Shown one piece after another: positions 51,049-59,444 of a stretch of 64,000 bases of DNA; positions within the stretch are counted from its first letter, which is position 1; each line of letters starts with the position of its first letter. Source of the stretch: Mucilaginibacter sp. 14171R-50 (GTDB lineage Bacteria > Bacteroidota > Bacteroidia > Sphingobacteriales > Sphingobacteriaceae); NCBI RefSeq assembly GCF_010093045.1, contig NZ_CP048115.1, forward strand, positions 3,844,001 through 3,908,000. Direction: 5' to 3'. Under the pieces are notes generated by a model. The model saw only the letters and a program-made list of their open reading frames with translations, was not told where the DNA came from and ran no database searches. The translations under genes were made by a program, and so were the position numbers.

Positions 51049-51663
51049 TCAGGATAATGAATTCTCGTACGGAACACGGGTTACGATAGATCGTCCTAAT
51101 GTAATCTCGTCCACGTACTCTAATTCACCTCCAAAAGCTATGCCACGGGCAATAGTTGAGATATTTATTTCAAAAAGCTTTAAGCGTTTATGCAGGTAGA
51201 AAATGGTGGTATCGCCTTCCATGGTTGCGCTCAGGGCAAAAATAACTTCTTTCACTTCGCCGCCCTTTAGCCGCTCTACCAGGGTATCCACCTCCAGGTC
51301 GGCGGGGCCTATGCCATCCATAGGCGATATTAAGCCGCCCAAAACATGGTAAACACCATTATATTGACTGGTATTTTCAATAGCCATTACATCGCGGGTG
51401 TCTTCTACCACGCATATCAGGCTATGGTCGCGTTTATATGACGAGCATATCTCGCATACCTGCTGGTCGGATATGTTATGGCAGGTTTGGCAAAACTGTA
51501 TCTCGTTTCGTAATTTACTAATGGCGGTACTGAATTTCTGCACTTCATCCTTATCGCGGTTAAGCAAATGCAATACTAACCGCAAGGCGGTTTTTTGACC
51601 GACGCCAGGCAGCTTCGCAAATTCGGCAACAGCATCCTCCAGCAATTTAGATGAAAAATTCAT
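51049..51663 (-). CDS. recR: Recombination mediator RecR
   Basis: Works with RecO and RecF to load RecA on gapped DNA. 204 residues, usual length. Visible: helix-hairpin-helix LPGVGQKTALRLVLHLL near residue 17, zinc finger CQTCHNISDQQVCEIC near 57-72, and Toprim domain ICVVEDTRDVMAIE near 82 with GGLISPMDGIGP near 107. It is the first gene of a three-gene unit with GT2 and SDR. Confidence 0.97.
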   Translation of the reverse strand: MNFSSKLLEDAVAEFAKLPGVGQKTALRLVLHLLNRDKDEVQKFSTAISKLRNEIQFCQTCHNISDQQVCEICSSYKRDHSLICVVEDTRDVMAIENTSQYNGVYHVLGGLISPMDGIGPADLEVDTLVERLKGGEVKEVIFALSATMEGDTTIFYLHKRLKLFEINISTIARGIAFGGELEYVDEITLGRSIVTRVPYENSLS

Positions 51664-51782
51664 TAGGCGAATTTACGGATTTTTGTACGAATTTGTTATA
51701 CTGAACGGTAGTGAAGCACTTGTTTGAACAACTTAGGCATTTGCATGACCGTGCTGTCCCCTGGAGGTGACGTCATTGATAT

Positions 51783-54149
51783 CTATTCGCTTCGCAGGCT
51801 TTTCACCGGATTAACTAATGCCGCTTTAATGGCCTGCCAACTTACGGCAACCAGGCATAAAGCAATACTTAAAAACAGCGTTGCCGCAAATACCCAGATA
51901 GTGACATTGGTATGGTAAGTATATGTGTTTAGCCAGCGGTTTACATTATACCAGCTTATTGCCGCTCCAATTACAAAAGATATCAATACCAATTTAATAA
52001 ACTCCTGCGAGAGTTTTAGCCAAAGCCCGGCAGTTCCTGCACCCAGTATTTTCCGGATGCTTATTTCTTTCCCCCGCCGTTCGGCCGAGAACGATGCCAG
52101 GCCAAAAAGGCCAAGACCCGATATAATGATGGCCAAACACGTAAACATTACCGCCATTGCCCCCAACTGCTGCTCGGTTTTAAATTTCTGATTGAAGCTT
52201 TCGTCTGTAAATGTATAATCGAACGGGTAAGTTGGGTTGTATTTTTTATAGATATCCTGCAAAAGTTGTATGTTTTTTGAAACGGAGTTGGCTGGGTTTA
52301 ACCGCATGCCGATATTCCCGACCCAGCCTTTGGTAAACCCTATTATAGTGGGCCGTACAGCATCGTACGGCGAGCCCCAAACAAAGTTTTTTGCTACGCC
52401 GATAATTGTACGCCCGGCATTCATCCATGTAATTTTTTGCCCCACGGGGTCTTTCAGTTTCATTAGTTTTACCGCGGCCTCATTTAAGATAACCGCTGTT
52501 GAATCGGAAAGCCTGTCAGTAGCAAAATCGCGGCCTTCAATAATCTTTATCTGGTAAGTGTTCAACATATGATAGGTAACAGCTATGCAATCTATCGGCG
52601 TCTTTTCCTCCCCCGGTAGCTGGCCCGGCCATCTGTTTTGCCATGTGGCGCTGGTTATTTTGGTAATAGGCTCTGATATGCTGGCAGCGTCGGTAATGGC
52701 GCCTGCACTGATAGCCTCCCGCCTGAAACTATCAAACTTATCGAACATAGCGCCATCTGCAGGCAATTCAATAAGGCCGTTGCGGTTATAACCAATGGGC
52801 AGCTCTTTTATATAGTTGATTTGCCTGTGAATAAAAAAGCTGAATACCACCAGGCATATGGCAAATGTAAATTGTATAACAACCAACACCTGGCGCGGCC
52901 TTACGGTTGTTTCTGCATTAAAAAACCGGCCTTTTAATACCCTAACCGGGTTAAAAGATGAAAGAAAGAGCGCCGGATAGCTACCAGCAAACAGGCCGGT
53001 AACTGCCGTCGTCGTTAGTGCTATTAACCATACCCATAAATTGCCATACGGGATATTTAACATGATACCGGTTAAATCAGCAAACACAGGGGTTAAAACC
53101 AATATCAATATTACTGACAGGATAAACGCTGCAAATGCCAGTAACAGGGATTCGCCCATAAACTGTTTGATAAGCGCTGTACGCCCGGCGCCTATTGCCT
53201 TACGAATCCCTACCTCCCTGGCCCGCTTTTCGGACCGGGCGGTAGATAAGTTCATGAAATTTATACAGGCGATAACCAGTATACCAATAGCCAGAAACAG
53301 GAACAAACGTAAATAGCTGATACGACCGCCCACGTTAACACCATCTTTAAAATCGCCGTGTAAATGCAATAGGGTAAATGGGTACATAAATAGCTTAACC
53401 TCTTTATCGGGCGGGAAATACCTGCCGATAAGGTCTTTTATCTTTACGTTAACGGCTGCTGCTGATGCATTAGGTTTTAGAAGTACATAAGTGGCGTATC
53501 CATAATTATCCCAATTTTCGCCTTTTAACCATGGCTGCTGCGACAGGAACGCATCCCATGAGATAATAGCCTTAAAAGTGAAGCTCGAATTTCCCGGGTT
53601 ATCTTTGATTACCGCGCTAACCTTCATCGGAAACTGGTTATTGTATTTTACAACCTGGCCCAGCGGGTTCGTGTTCCCGAATATTGCTTTAGCGGTCGAC
53701 TCCGTAAGTATCACAGACGAAACATCAGACAAGGCGCTGCGTTTATCCCCTTGTATAAAGTCAAAGCTGAACATATCCATTATACCCGCATCCATAGCCA
53801 CCGCATTAAATTTTAACCCTTTACTATTGTAGGCTATTAAAACGTTTTTGGGCTCGTTTATGCGGGCTGCATTTGCTATCTCGGGAATGTCTTTCTTTAA
53901 TGCACCGGCAAGTAATTGTGGTGTAAACCACTTGGTGCGTATCTCGCCGTTAGTTGGCTGGTTTTTAAAAACCTGGTACAGCCTATCGCCGTTTAAGTGA
54001 AATTTATCAAAGCTGTATTCGTTGTAAACATAAACCAGCAGCATAAAGCTTACCGCCATACCTATAGCCAACCCGCCAATATTTATCAATGATGATATTT
54101 TGTTTCGGGTAAGGTTTCTCCAGGCTATTTTCAGGTAGTTTTTTATCAT
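51783..54149 (-). CDS. MacB/FtsX-type ABC permease P7, last gene of cluster 2
   Basis: A 788-residue permease from ATG 54149 (MIKNYLKIAWRNLTRNKISS); an upstream ATG at 54176 would add nine residues. First coupling helix SEKRAREVGIRKAIGAGRT, second RGKEISIRKILGAG (more divergent than in the others), end NPVKSLRSE. It forms a clear pair with P10: both carry N.P..G.I at the start of periplasmic domain 1, a WPG motif in domain 2 and FVWGSPYD/E..RP. A strong terminator separates it from P8, so it is probably transcribed separately. Confidence 0.92.
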   Translation of the reverse strand: MIKNYLKIAWRNLTRNKISSLINIGGLAIGMAVSFMLLVYVYNEYSFDKFHLNGDRLYQVFKNQPTNGEIRTKWFTPQLLAGALKKDIPEIANAARINEPKNVLIAYNSKGLKFNAVAMDAGIMDMFSFDFIQGDKRSALSDVSSVILTESTAKAIFGNTNPLGQVVKYNNQFPMKVSAVIKDNPGNSSFTFKAIISWDAFLSQQPWLKGENWDNYGYATYVLLKPNASAAAVNVKIKDLIGRYFPPDKEVKLFMYPFTLLHLHGDFKDGVNVGGRISYLRLFLFLAIGILVIACINFMNLSTARSEKRAREVGIRKAIGAGRTALIKQFMGESLLLAFAAFILSVILILVLTPVFADLTGIMLNIPYGNLWVWLIALTTTAVTGLFAGSYPALFLSSFNPVRVLKGRFFNAETTVRPRQVLVVIQFTFAICLVVFSFFIHRQINYIKELPIGYNRNGLIELPADGAMFDKFDSFRREAISAGAITDAASISEPITKITSATWQNRWPGQLPGEEKTPIDCIAVTYHMLNTYQIKIIEGRDFATDRLSDSTAVILNEAAVKLMKLKDPVGQKITWMNAGRTIIGVAKNFVWGSPYDAVRPTIIGFTKGWVGNIGMRLNPANSVSKNIQLLQDIYKKYNPTYPFDYTFTDESFNQKFKTEQQLGAMAVMFTCLAIIISGLGLFGLASFSAERRGKEISIRKILGAGTAGLWLKLSQEFIKLVLISFVIGAAISWYNVNRWLNTYTYHTNVTIWVFAATLFLSIALCLVAVSWQAIKAALVNPVKSLRSE

Positions 54150-54190
54150 GGATCGGGTTACGCGGTTTACTTCCACAATATCAGGACTGT

Positions 54191-54218
54191 AGATGTTAAA
54201 TTATAATTTTTAACATCT
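54191..54218. promoter_or_regulatory. AT-rich hairpin upstream of P7
   Basis: AGATGTTAAA pairs with TTTAACATCT around an AT loop, 42 nt upstream of the P7 start. It could be an operator or a second transcript-end hairpin. Confidence 0.35.
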
Positions 54219-54225
54219 ATTAACT

Positions 54226-54267
54226 AAACAAAAATAGCGATGGATTTACCTGTCGCTATTTTTGTTT
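54226..54267. terminator. Strong bidirectional terminator between P8 and P7
   Basis: Fifteen-base arms AAACAAAAATAGCGA and TCGCTATTTTTGTTT, exact complements around a 12-nt loop. It should end the minus-strand P8 message before P7. Confidence 0.88.
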
Positions 54268-54317
54268 GAAGACAAATATTTTTGTCAAATTTAAAAAGTT
54301 TACAAGCCCAAAATTCG

Positions 54318-54358
54318 ACCCAACTACTCCACCCCTCACTATTCACCTCTCACTAATT
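54318..54358 (-). repeat. CACNNYT heptads next to the P8 stop codon
   Basis: CACCCCT, CACTATT, CACCTCT, CACTAAT run in 7-nt steps directly up to the P8 stop codon, as at the ends of P5 and P6. Confidence 0.6.
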
Positions 54359-56781
54359 TATTCGCTTTTTAAGCTTTTTACGGGGTTAGCCACAGCTGCT
54401 TTTATCGACTGAAAGCTAATGGTTATGAACGCTATACCCATAGCCCCTGCCCCGGCAGATGCTACTATCCACCATTTAATGCCATCGCGATAAGCAAAGC
54501 CCTGCAGCCAGTAACGACCGGCCAGCCAGGCCAGCGGCGAGGCCAGTAAAATGGCTATTATAACCAGCTTAATAAAATCCTTTGAAAGCATGGCTACGAT
54601 GACAGATACATTTGCGCCCAATACTTTGCGTATACCAATTTCTTTAGTGCGCTGTTCGGCAGCGTAAGCTGCAAGACCGAATAAACCGAGGCAGGCAATA
54701 ATGATGGCCATGCTGGTAAAAGCCACAAAAATACCGCCCATCCGCTGCTCGGTACGATAACTCCTTTCAAAGTCCTCGTCCATAAAGGTGTAATTTAACT
54801 GTTGGTTGGGCGAAACTGAGCGCCATTTTGCCTTTACCTGCGCTATAAGGGCGGTTGTGTTTGTCGCTTTTAAGCGTAGGGCAAGGCTTCCACGGTTCTC
54901 GTTCAGAAAGAATACCACCGGCGTTATATTTTCGCGCAGCGAATTAAAGTTGAAATCCTTAACCACGCCTACTATACGGAATACCTTAAATTTTTGCGCC
55001 ATATTATCTAACGAGTAATACAACTCTTTGTTAATTGGGTTTTTAACCCCAAGACGCTTCGCCGCGGCTTCGTTTATCATCAACGAGGACGAATCGGCCT
55101 TAAATGCTTTTGAAAAATTGCGGCCCTGCACCACTTTCATACCCATCGTACCTATATAATCTTCATCAATATCCCATACCTGGGTTGATAAGGCAGTTTT
55201 GGTATCCCTCGTTGCGTCCTGGAAAAAAGTGCTGCTATTGCGCCATCCGCTGGTGGGTACGTAGCCTGTCATGGTGGTGCTTACCACACCGGGTAATTGG
55301 CTAAGTTCTTCCTTTAATACTTTGGCCTGGTTGCCTAATACATCAACATTATTAATGACCATTACCTGATCGCGGTTAAAGCCCAGGTCTTTGTTTTGTA
55401 TAAATTTAAGCTGATGATAGATTACCAGGGTGCCGATGATGAGGAAAATGGATATAGAAAATTGGAAAACCACCAAAAAACTGCGCAGGAAGCCGCCCTT
55501 GAAACCGCTGGATAGCTTACCTTTTAATACATCAACCGGCTGAAATGCCGACAGGAAGAATGCCGGGTACGAACCTGCCAGGCAGCCTATTACTAAAGTG
55601 GTAACCAGCAGCGCCGGTAACAGCCAGGGAATAGTACTTGCCGTAAATGCAAGCTGTTTATCGGCCATTTGGTTAAAGTAGGGTAACAGCAGCCATGCCC
55701 CTACTATAGCTATCACAGTAGCTATAAAGGTTACTATAACAGATTCTGAAAGGAACTGCGCGATAAGGTATTTACGCGGTGAACCTAACACCTTACGAAC
55801 ACCAACCTCGCGTGCGCGGTTTGATGAGCGCGCGGTGCTCAGGTTCATGAAATTTACGCAGGCTATCAGCAAAATGAATATGGCGATAGCCGAAAATATA
55901 TAAACGTATTGTATGTTGCCGTTCCCGCGCAATTCAGCTACGCGGTTTGATGTCAGGTGGATATCCCGCAACGGTGTTAAACTTACCCGGAAATAATTAC
56001 CGCCTTTTTCAAGCTGCTCATAACTCATGTGTACAGCGGCTTGCAACTGTCCGCCAACATATTTACTTACCATAGCCGGGAATTTGGCACTAAGGCGGTT
56101 AACATCCGACCCTTTTTTTAATAAGATATAGGTATTAAAATTATTGCTTAACCAGGCATCCTCTTTACTTTCGGGCAGGTCTGTCATACAGATAAAGAAA
56201 TCGGCTGTAAAGTGCGATTGCTTGGGGATATCTTTTATAACGCCTGTTACTTTGTAAAATAAGCTATCATTCAGTGTTAACGATTTGCCAACCGCATCGT
56301 CGGTATTAAAATACTTTTTGGCGGTAGTTTCGTTGATCACCACGCTCCTGGGGTTTTTTAGCGCCGTATTTGGGTCGCCGTGCAGCATGGGCAAAGTAAA
56401 CACATCAAATATTTGTGGGTCGGCATATAAAACGTTAGGCTCCTGAACGTTTTCGTCGCCTTTACGCACTTTAAAACCGCCGCGATCCCTAAACCTTACA
56501 GCCTGCTCGACCTCGGGGAAATCATTTACAAAGGTTTGTGCCAGCGGTGGGGGTGCAACCGCGTAGCTGTTGGTGTTGCCGCCAAACTTAATATCGTTGT
56601 TTACGCGGTATATGCGGTCGGCCTTCGTATTAAAGGCGTCGTATCCTACCTCGTCTACCACATAAAATACAATAAGCATGCATACACATAAGCCCAGGGC
56701 AAGGCCAAACACATTGATAATGGTAAAGCCTTTGTTCTTTTTAAGGCTTCTGAAAGCTGTTTTGATGTAGTTTTTAAACAT
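54358..56781 (-). CDS. MacB/FtsX-type ABC permease P8
   Basis: An 807-residue permease starting MFKNYIKTAFRSLKKNKGFTI. First coupling helix SSNRAREVGVRKVLGSPRK, second RTKEIGIRKVLGAN, end NPVKSLKSE. Periplasmic domain 1 resembles that of P3. P9 lies 142 nt upstream with a heptad element between, and a terminator follows it. Confidence 0.92.
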   Translation of the reverse strand: MFKNYIKTAFRSLKKNKGFTIINVFGLALGLCVCMLIVFYVVDEVGYDAFNTKADRIYRVNNDIKFGGNTNSYAVAPPPLAQTFVNDFPEVEQAVRFRDRGGFKVRKGDENVQEPNVLYADPQIFDVFTLPMLHGDPNTALKNPRSVVINETTAKKYFNTDDAVGKSLTLNDSLFYKVTGVIKDIPKQSHFTADFFICMTDLPESKEDAWLSNNFNTYILLKKGSDVNRLSAKFPAMVSKYVGGQLQAAVHMSYEQLEKGGNYFRVSLTPLRDIHLTSNRVAELRGNGNIQYVYIFSAIAIFILLIACVNFMNLSTARSSNRAREVGVRKVLGSPRKYLIAQFLSESVIVTFIATVIAIVGAWLLLPYFNQMADKQLAFTASTIPWLLPALLVTTLVIGCLAGSYPAFFLSAFQPVDVLKGKLSSGFKGGFLRSFLVVFQFSISIFLIIGTLVIYHQLKFIQNKDLGFNRDQVMVINNVDVLGNQAKVLKEELSQLPGVVSTTMTGYVPTSGWRNSSTFFQDATRDTKTALSTQVWDIDEDYIGTMGMKVVQGRNFSKAFKADSSSLMINEAAAKRLGVKNPINKELYYSLDNMAQKFKVFRIVGVVKDFNFNSLRENITPVVFFLNENRGSLALRLKATNTTALIAQVKAKWRSVSPNQQLNYTFMDEDFERSYRTEQRMGGIFVAFTSMAIIIACLGLFGLAAYAAEQRTKEIGIRKVLGANVSVIVAMLSKDFIKLVIIAILLASPLAWLAGRYWLQGFAYRDGIKWWIVASAGAGAMGIAFITISFQSIKAAVANPVKSLKSE

Positions 56782-56789
56782 ATTTTTAA

Positions 56790-56915
56790 AATTCTAAACT
56801 TTAAATCCTAAACGCTGAATCCTAATCTTTCCCCCGCCCCTTTTTATTTTAGGGTTTACAATTTAGCGTTTAGGATTATTGTTTACCGTTCACAACTTTA
56901 TGACTACAAGTATAC
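56790..56915 (-). repeat. CTAAA-type 7-nt element with inverted halves, between P9 and P8
   Basis: On the left TTCTAAACTTTAAATCCTAAACG; on the right TTAGGGTTTACAATTTAGCG and TTTAGGATTA are its approximate reverse complement, so the two sides can pair. Adjacent TTTACCG and TTCACAA continue the 7-nt pattern toward P9. Confidence 0.65.
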
Positions 56916-56923
56916 AGAACAGG

Positions 56924-59329
56924 TTACTCGTTTCGAAGACTTTTTACCGGGTTGGCCAACGCTGCTTTTATGGTTTGAAAGCTTACGGTTATAAACGCTA
57001 CGCCAAGGGCCATTGCCCCTGCTGCCGCAAACACCCACCATTGTATTTCAACCCGGTAGGCAAACTCCTGCAGCCACTTGTGCATGGCAAACCATGTAAA
57101 GGGCACCGCGATAACAATCGACAGCGCCACCAACTTTAAAAATTGCGCCGATAACATCCCGGTGATGGTGCCCGAAGAAGCGCCGAGCACCTTGCGTATG
57201 CCTATTTCTTTAACGCGCTGCCGTATGCTGAACGCCGACAAGCCAAACAAGCCAAGACTTGCGATAATTACGGCCAGTATCGCAAACGAGGTAAATATTT
57301 TTCCGGTACGGGCTTCGGCGACGTATAACTGCGCGTACTGGTCGTCCAGAAAAGTGTAGCTAAAAGGGCTATCGGCATGGTAGTCATCCCACTGGGCTTT
57401 AATACTGGCAATTAAACCACTCATATCAGCGGTATTAACCTTTAATATCACAGAACCATTACTGTAGCCGTAAAGCATCATTAAAGGCGCTATTTTTTCT
57501 TTAGCCGACGAATAATGAAAATCCTTTACCACACCAATGATCGTAAACTCGCGCTGGCCCGAACGTACAATGGTTTTGCCTATCGGGTCGGCGTTGCCAA
57601 TGCCAAGTTCTTTTACAGCGGTTTGGTTAACAATAACACCCGATGAATCGCCGGGCGAGGACGCAGAAAAGTTACGCCCAAGCGCCATTTTCATACCCAT
57701 GGTTGCCAGATAGTTCTCGTCGATATGATAAATACTGGTATGTATCTCGCTGTGCGCAGCGTTGGTGTTTGAAGATTTAAGGTAGATCTGTGTGCCATCG
57801 CCCGACCGGGTGGGCAGATCGCCTGATATAGTGGCATTCACCACCTGCTTATTTTGCATCAGCTGATTTTTAAACGGCACCAGGTTGTTTTTTAAGGTAT
57901 AGGTATCGTTTATTACCAATATCTGGTTTTTATCGTAACCCAGCTTTTGATTTTGCATAAAATGCAGCTGCTGGTATACTATAAAGGTTGCTATTATAAA
58001 CGCAGTTGAAATACCAAACTGAAATACAATTAGACCGCTGCGCAGCACGCTGCGGCTGTTTTGGCTATTACTGTTGCCTTTTAATACGCTGAGGATCCTG
58101 AATGATGAAATAAAGAAGGCCGGGTAAACACCCGCGGCGATGCCAACCAGCAGGGCAACTAACAATTCGATAACCACGGCTTTGTACCCCAGGTAAAATT
58201 GCATGGTGATATTTTTGCCGGCCACATCATTAAAATAAGGCAACAAAAAGTAAACAAGCACCAAGGCAAAAGCCATCGCGAGCGTGGTGAGTAACACCGA
58301 CTCGGTCAGGAATTGCGTTACCAGGTTGTTTTTTAAAGAGCCGAGCACCTTACGTATGCCCACTTCTTTTGAACGCCTTGCAGATGCTGCTGTAGACAGG
58401 TTGGTAAAATTTATACACGCCAGCAGTAATATAAATATGGCCAGCGCGCCAAATATGTAAACATAATTGATATCTCCGTTTGCCTCGCGCTCAAATTTAG
58501 TATGCGAGTGCAGGTGTATATCCGTTAACGGCTGTAAACTAAAGATAAAAGTATTTACAGATTTTTGAGCTTCGGCCAGGCTTACACCCATATCATGCTG
58601 AATTTCGGGCACCACATATTTTGCTACCAATTGCGGAAACTGGGCCTCCAGCTTTTTAGGGTCGGCATGCTTATCCAGCAGCAGGTACGTGTAAAATCCT
58701 AAGTTGCTCCAGGTTTGGTGCCATGCCCTTGTATCAAGGCTCATAAATGCGTCTGCATGGAAGTGCGAGTTATCCGGCACCTTATTGATAACGCCGGTAA
58801 TTTTTTGCGGCTGGTTACCAACTATCAGCGTTTTACCAAGGGCAGCCTCTTCGCCAAAATACTTTTTAGCAAGATCCTTTGTAATCACAATACTGCCGGG
58901 CTCAACCAAAGCGGTCCTGCTGTCGCCCTCTATAACGGGGATGGAAAACAACTGCAGAAAGTTTGAATCGGCACGCACGATGTTTGCTTCTTTAAACTGT
59001 TTGTCCTGGTATTTAACGAATATGGGCTGCATACCCCCCAGGCGGGTTGAAGCTTTAATTTCGGGGAACGCGTTTTTCATGCCCTCGCCTACGGCAACGT
59101 CAACAACCGGGTAAACATCGGTTCCGCCGTTGCCAATGGTCGACAGGTTCACCCTGTAAAGCTGTTTAGCATTTTCCGAGTAAGTATCATAAGTAAGTTC
59201 CTGGTACAGGTAGCCGCTGATAAGCATACAGCAAGCAAGCCCGATGGCCAGGCCAAACGTATTGATGAACGAGAACACCTTGTTTTTACTAAGGCTGCGC
59301 CAGGCAATTGTTAAATAATTTTTTATCAT
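56924..59329 (-). CDS. MacB/FtsX-type ABC permease P9
   Basis: An 801-residue permease starting MIKNYLTIAWRSLSKNKVFSF. First coupling helix SARRSKEVGIRKVLGSLKN, second RVKEIGIRKVLGASS, end NPVKSLRNE, where the otherwise constant Ser before Glu is Asn. Periplasmic domain 1 (LSTIGNGGTDVYPVVDVAVG) is not close to any other here. P10 lies 115 nt upstream. Confidence 0.92.
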   Translation of the reverse strand: MIKNYLTIAWRSLSKNKVFSFINTFGLAIGLACCMLISGYLYQELTYDTYSENAKQLYRVNLSTIGNGGTDVYPVVDVAVGEGMKNAFPEIKASTRLGGMQPIFVKYQDKQFKEANIVRADSNFLQLFSIPVIEGDSRTALVEPGSIVITKDLAKKYFGEEAALGKTLIVGNQPQKITGVINKVPDNSHFHADAFMSLDTRAWHQTWSNLGFYTYLLLDKHADPKKLEAQFPQLVAKYVVPEIQHDMGVSLAEAQKSVNTFIFSLQPLTDIHLHSHTKFEREANGDINYVYIFGALAIFILLLACINFTNLSTAASARRSKEVGIRKVLGSLKNNLVTQFLTESVLLTTLAMAFALVLVYFLLPYFNDVAGKNITMQFYLGYKAVVIELLVALLVGIAAGVYPAFFISSFRILSVLKGNSNSQNSRSVLRSGLIVFQFGISTAFIIATFIVYQQLHFMQNQKLGYDKNQILVINDTYTLKNNLVPFKNQLMQNKQVVNATISGDLPTRSGDGTQIYLKSSNTNAAHSEIHTSIYHIDENYLATMGMKMALGRNFSASSPGDSSGVIVNQTAVKELGIGNADPIGKTIVRSGQREFTIIGVVKDFHYSSAKEKIAPLMMLYGYSNGSVILKVNTADMSGLIASIKAQWDDYHADSPFSYTFLDDQYAQLYVAEARTGKIFTSFAILAVIIASLGLFGLSAFSIRQRVKEIGIRKVLGASSGTITGMLSAQFLKLVALSIVIAVPFTWFAMHKWLQEFAYRVEIQWWVFAAAGAMALGVAFITVSFQTIKAALANPVKSLRNE

Positions 59330-59337
59330 AATGTGGG

Positions 59338-59405
59338 GATGCTAAATCCTAAACTCTAATACTAAACTCTAAATCCTAAATTCTAAAAGCTAAACTATAA
59401 ATCGT
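59338..59405 (-). repeat. CTAAA-type 7-nt element between P10 and P9
   Basis: GCTAAAT, CCTAAAC, TCTAATA, CTAAACT, CTAAATC, CTAAATT, CTAAAAG, CTAAACT: a slightly irregular 7-nt series directly upstream of the P9 start codon. Confidence 0.75.
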
Positions 59406-59444
59406 GACGGTTATGACTGATCTCCAGTCACTAACCTCCAACGC

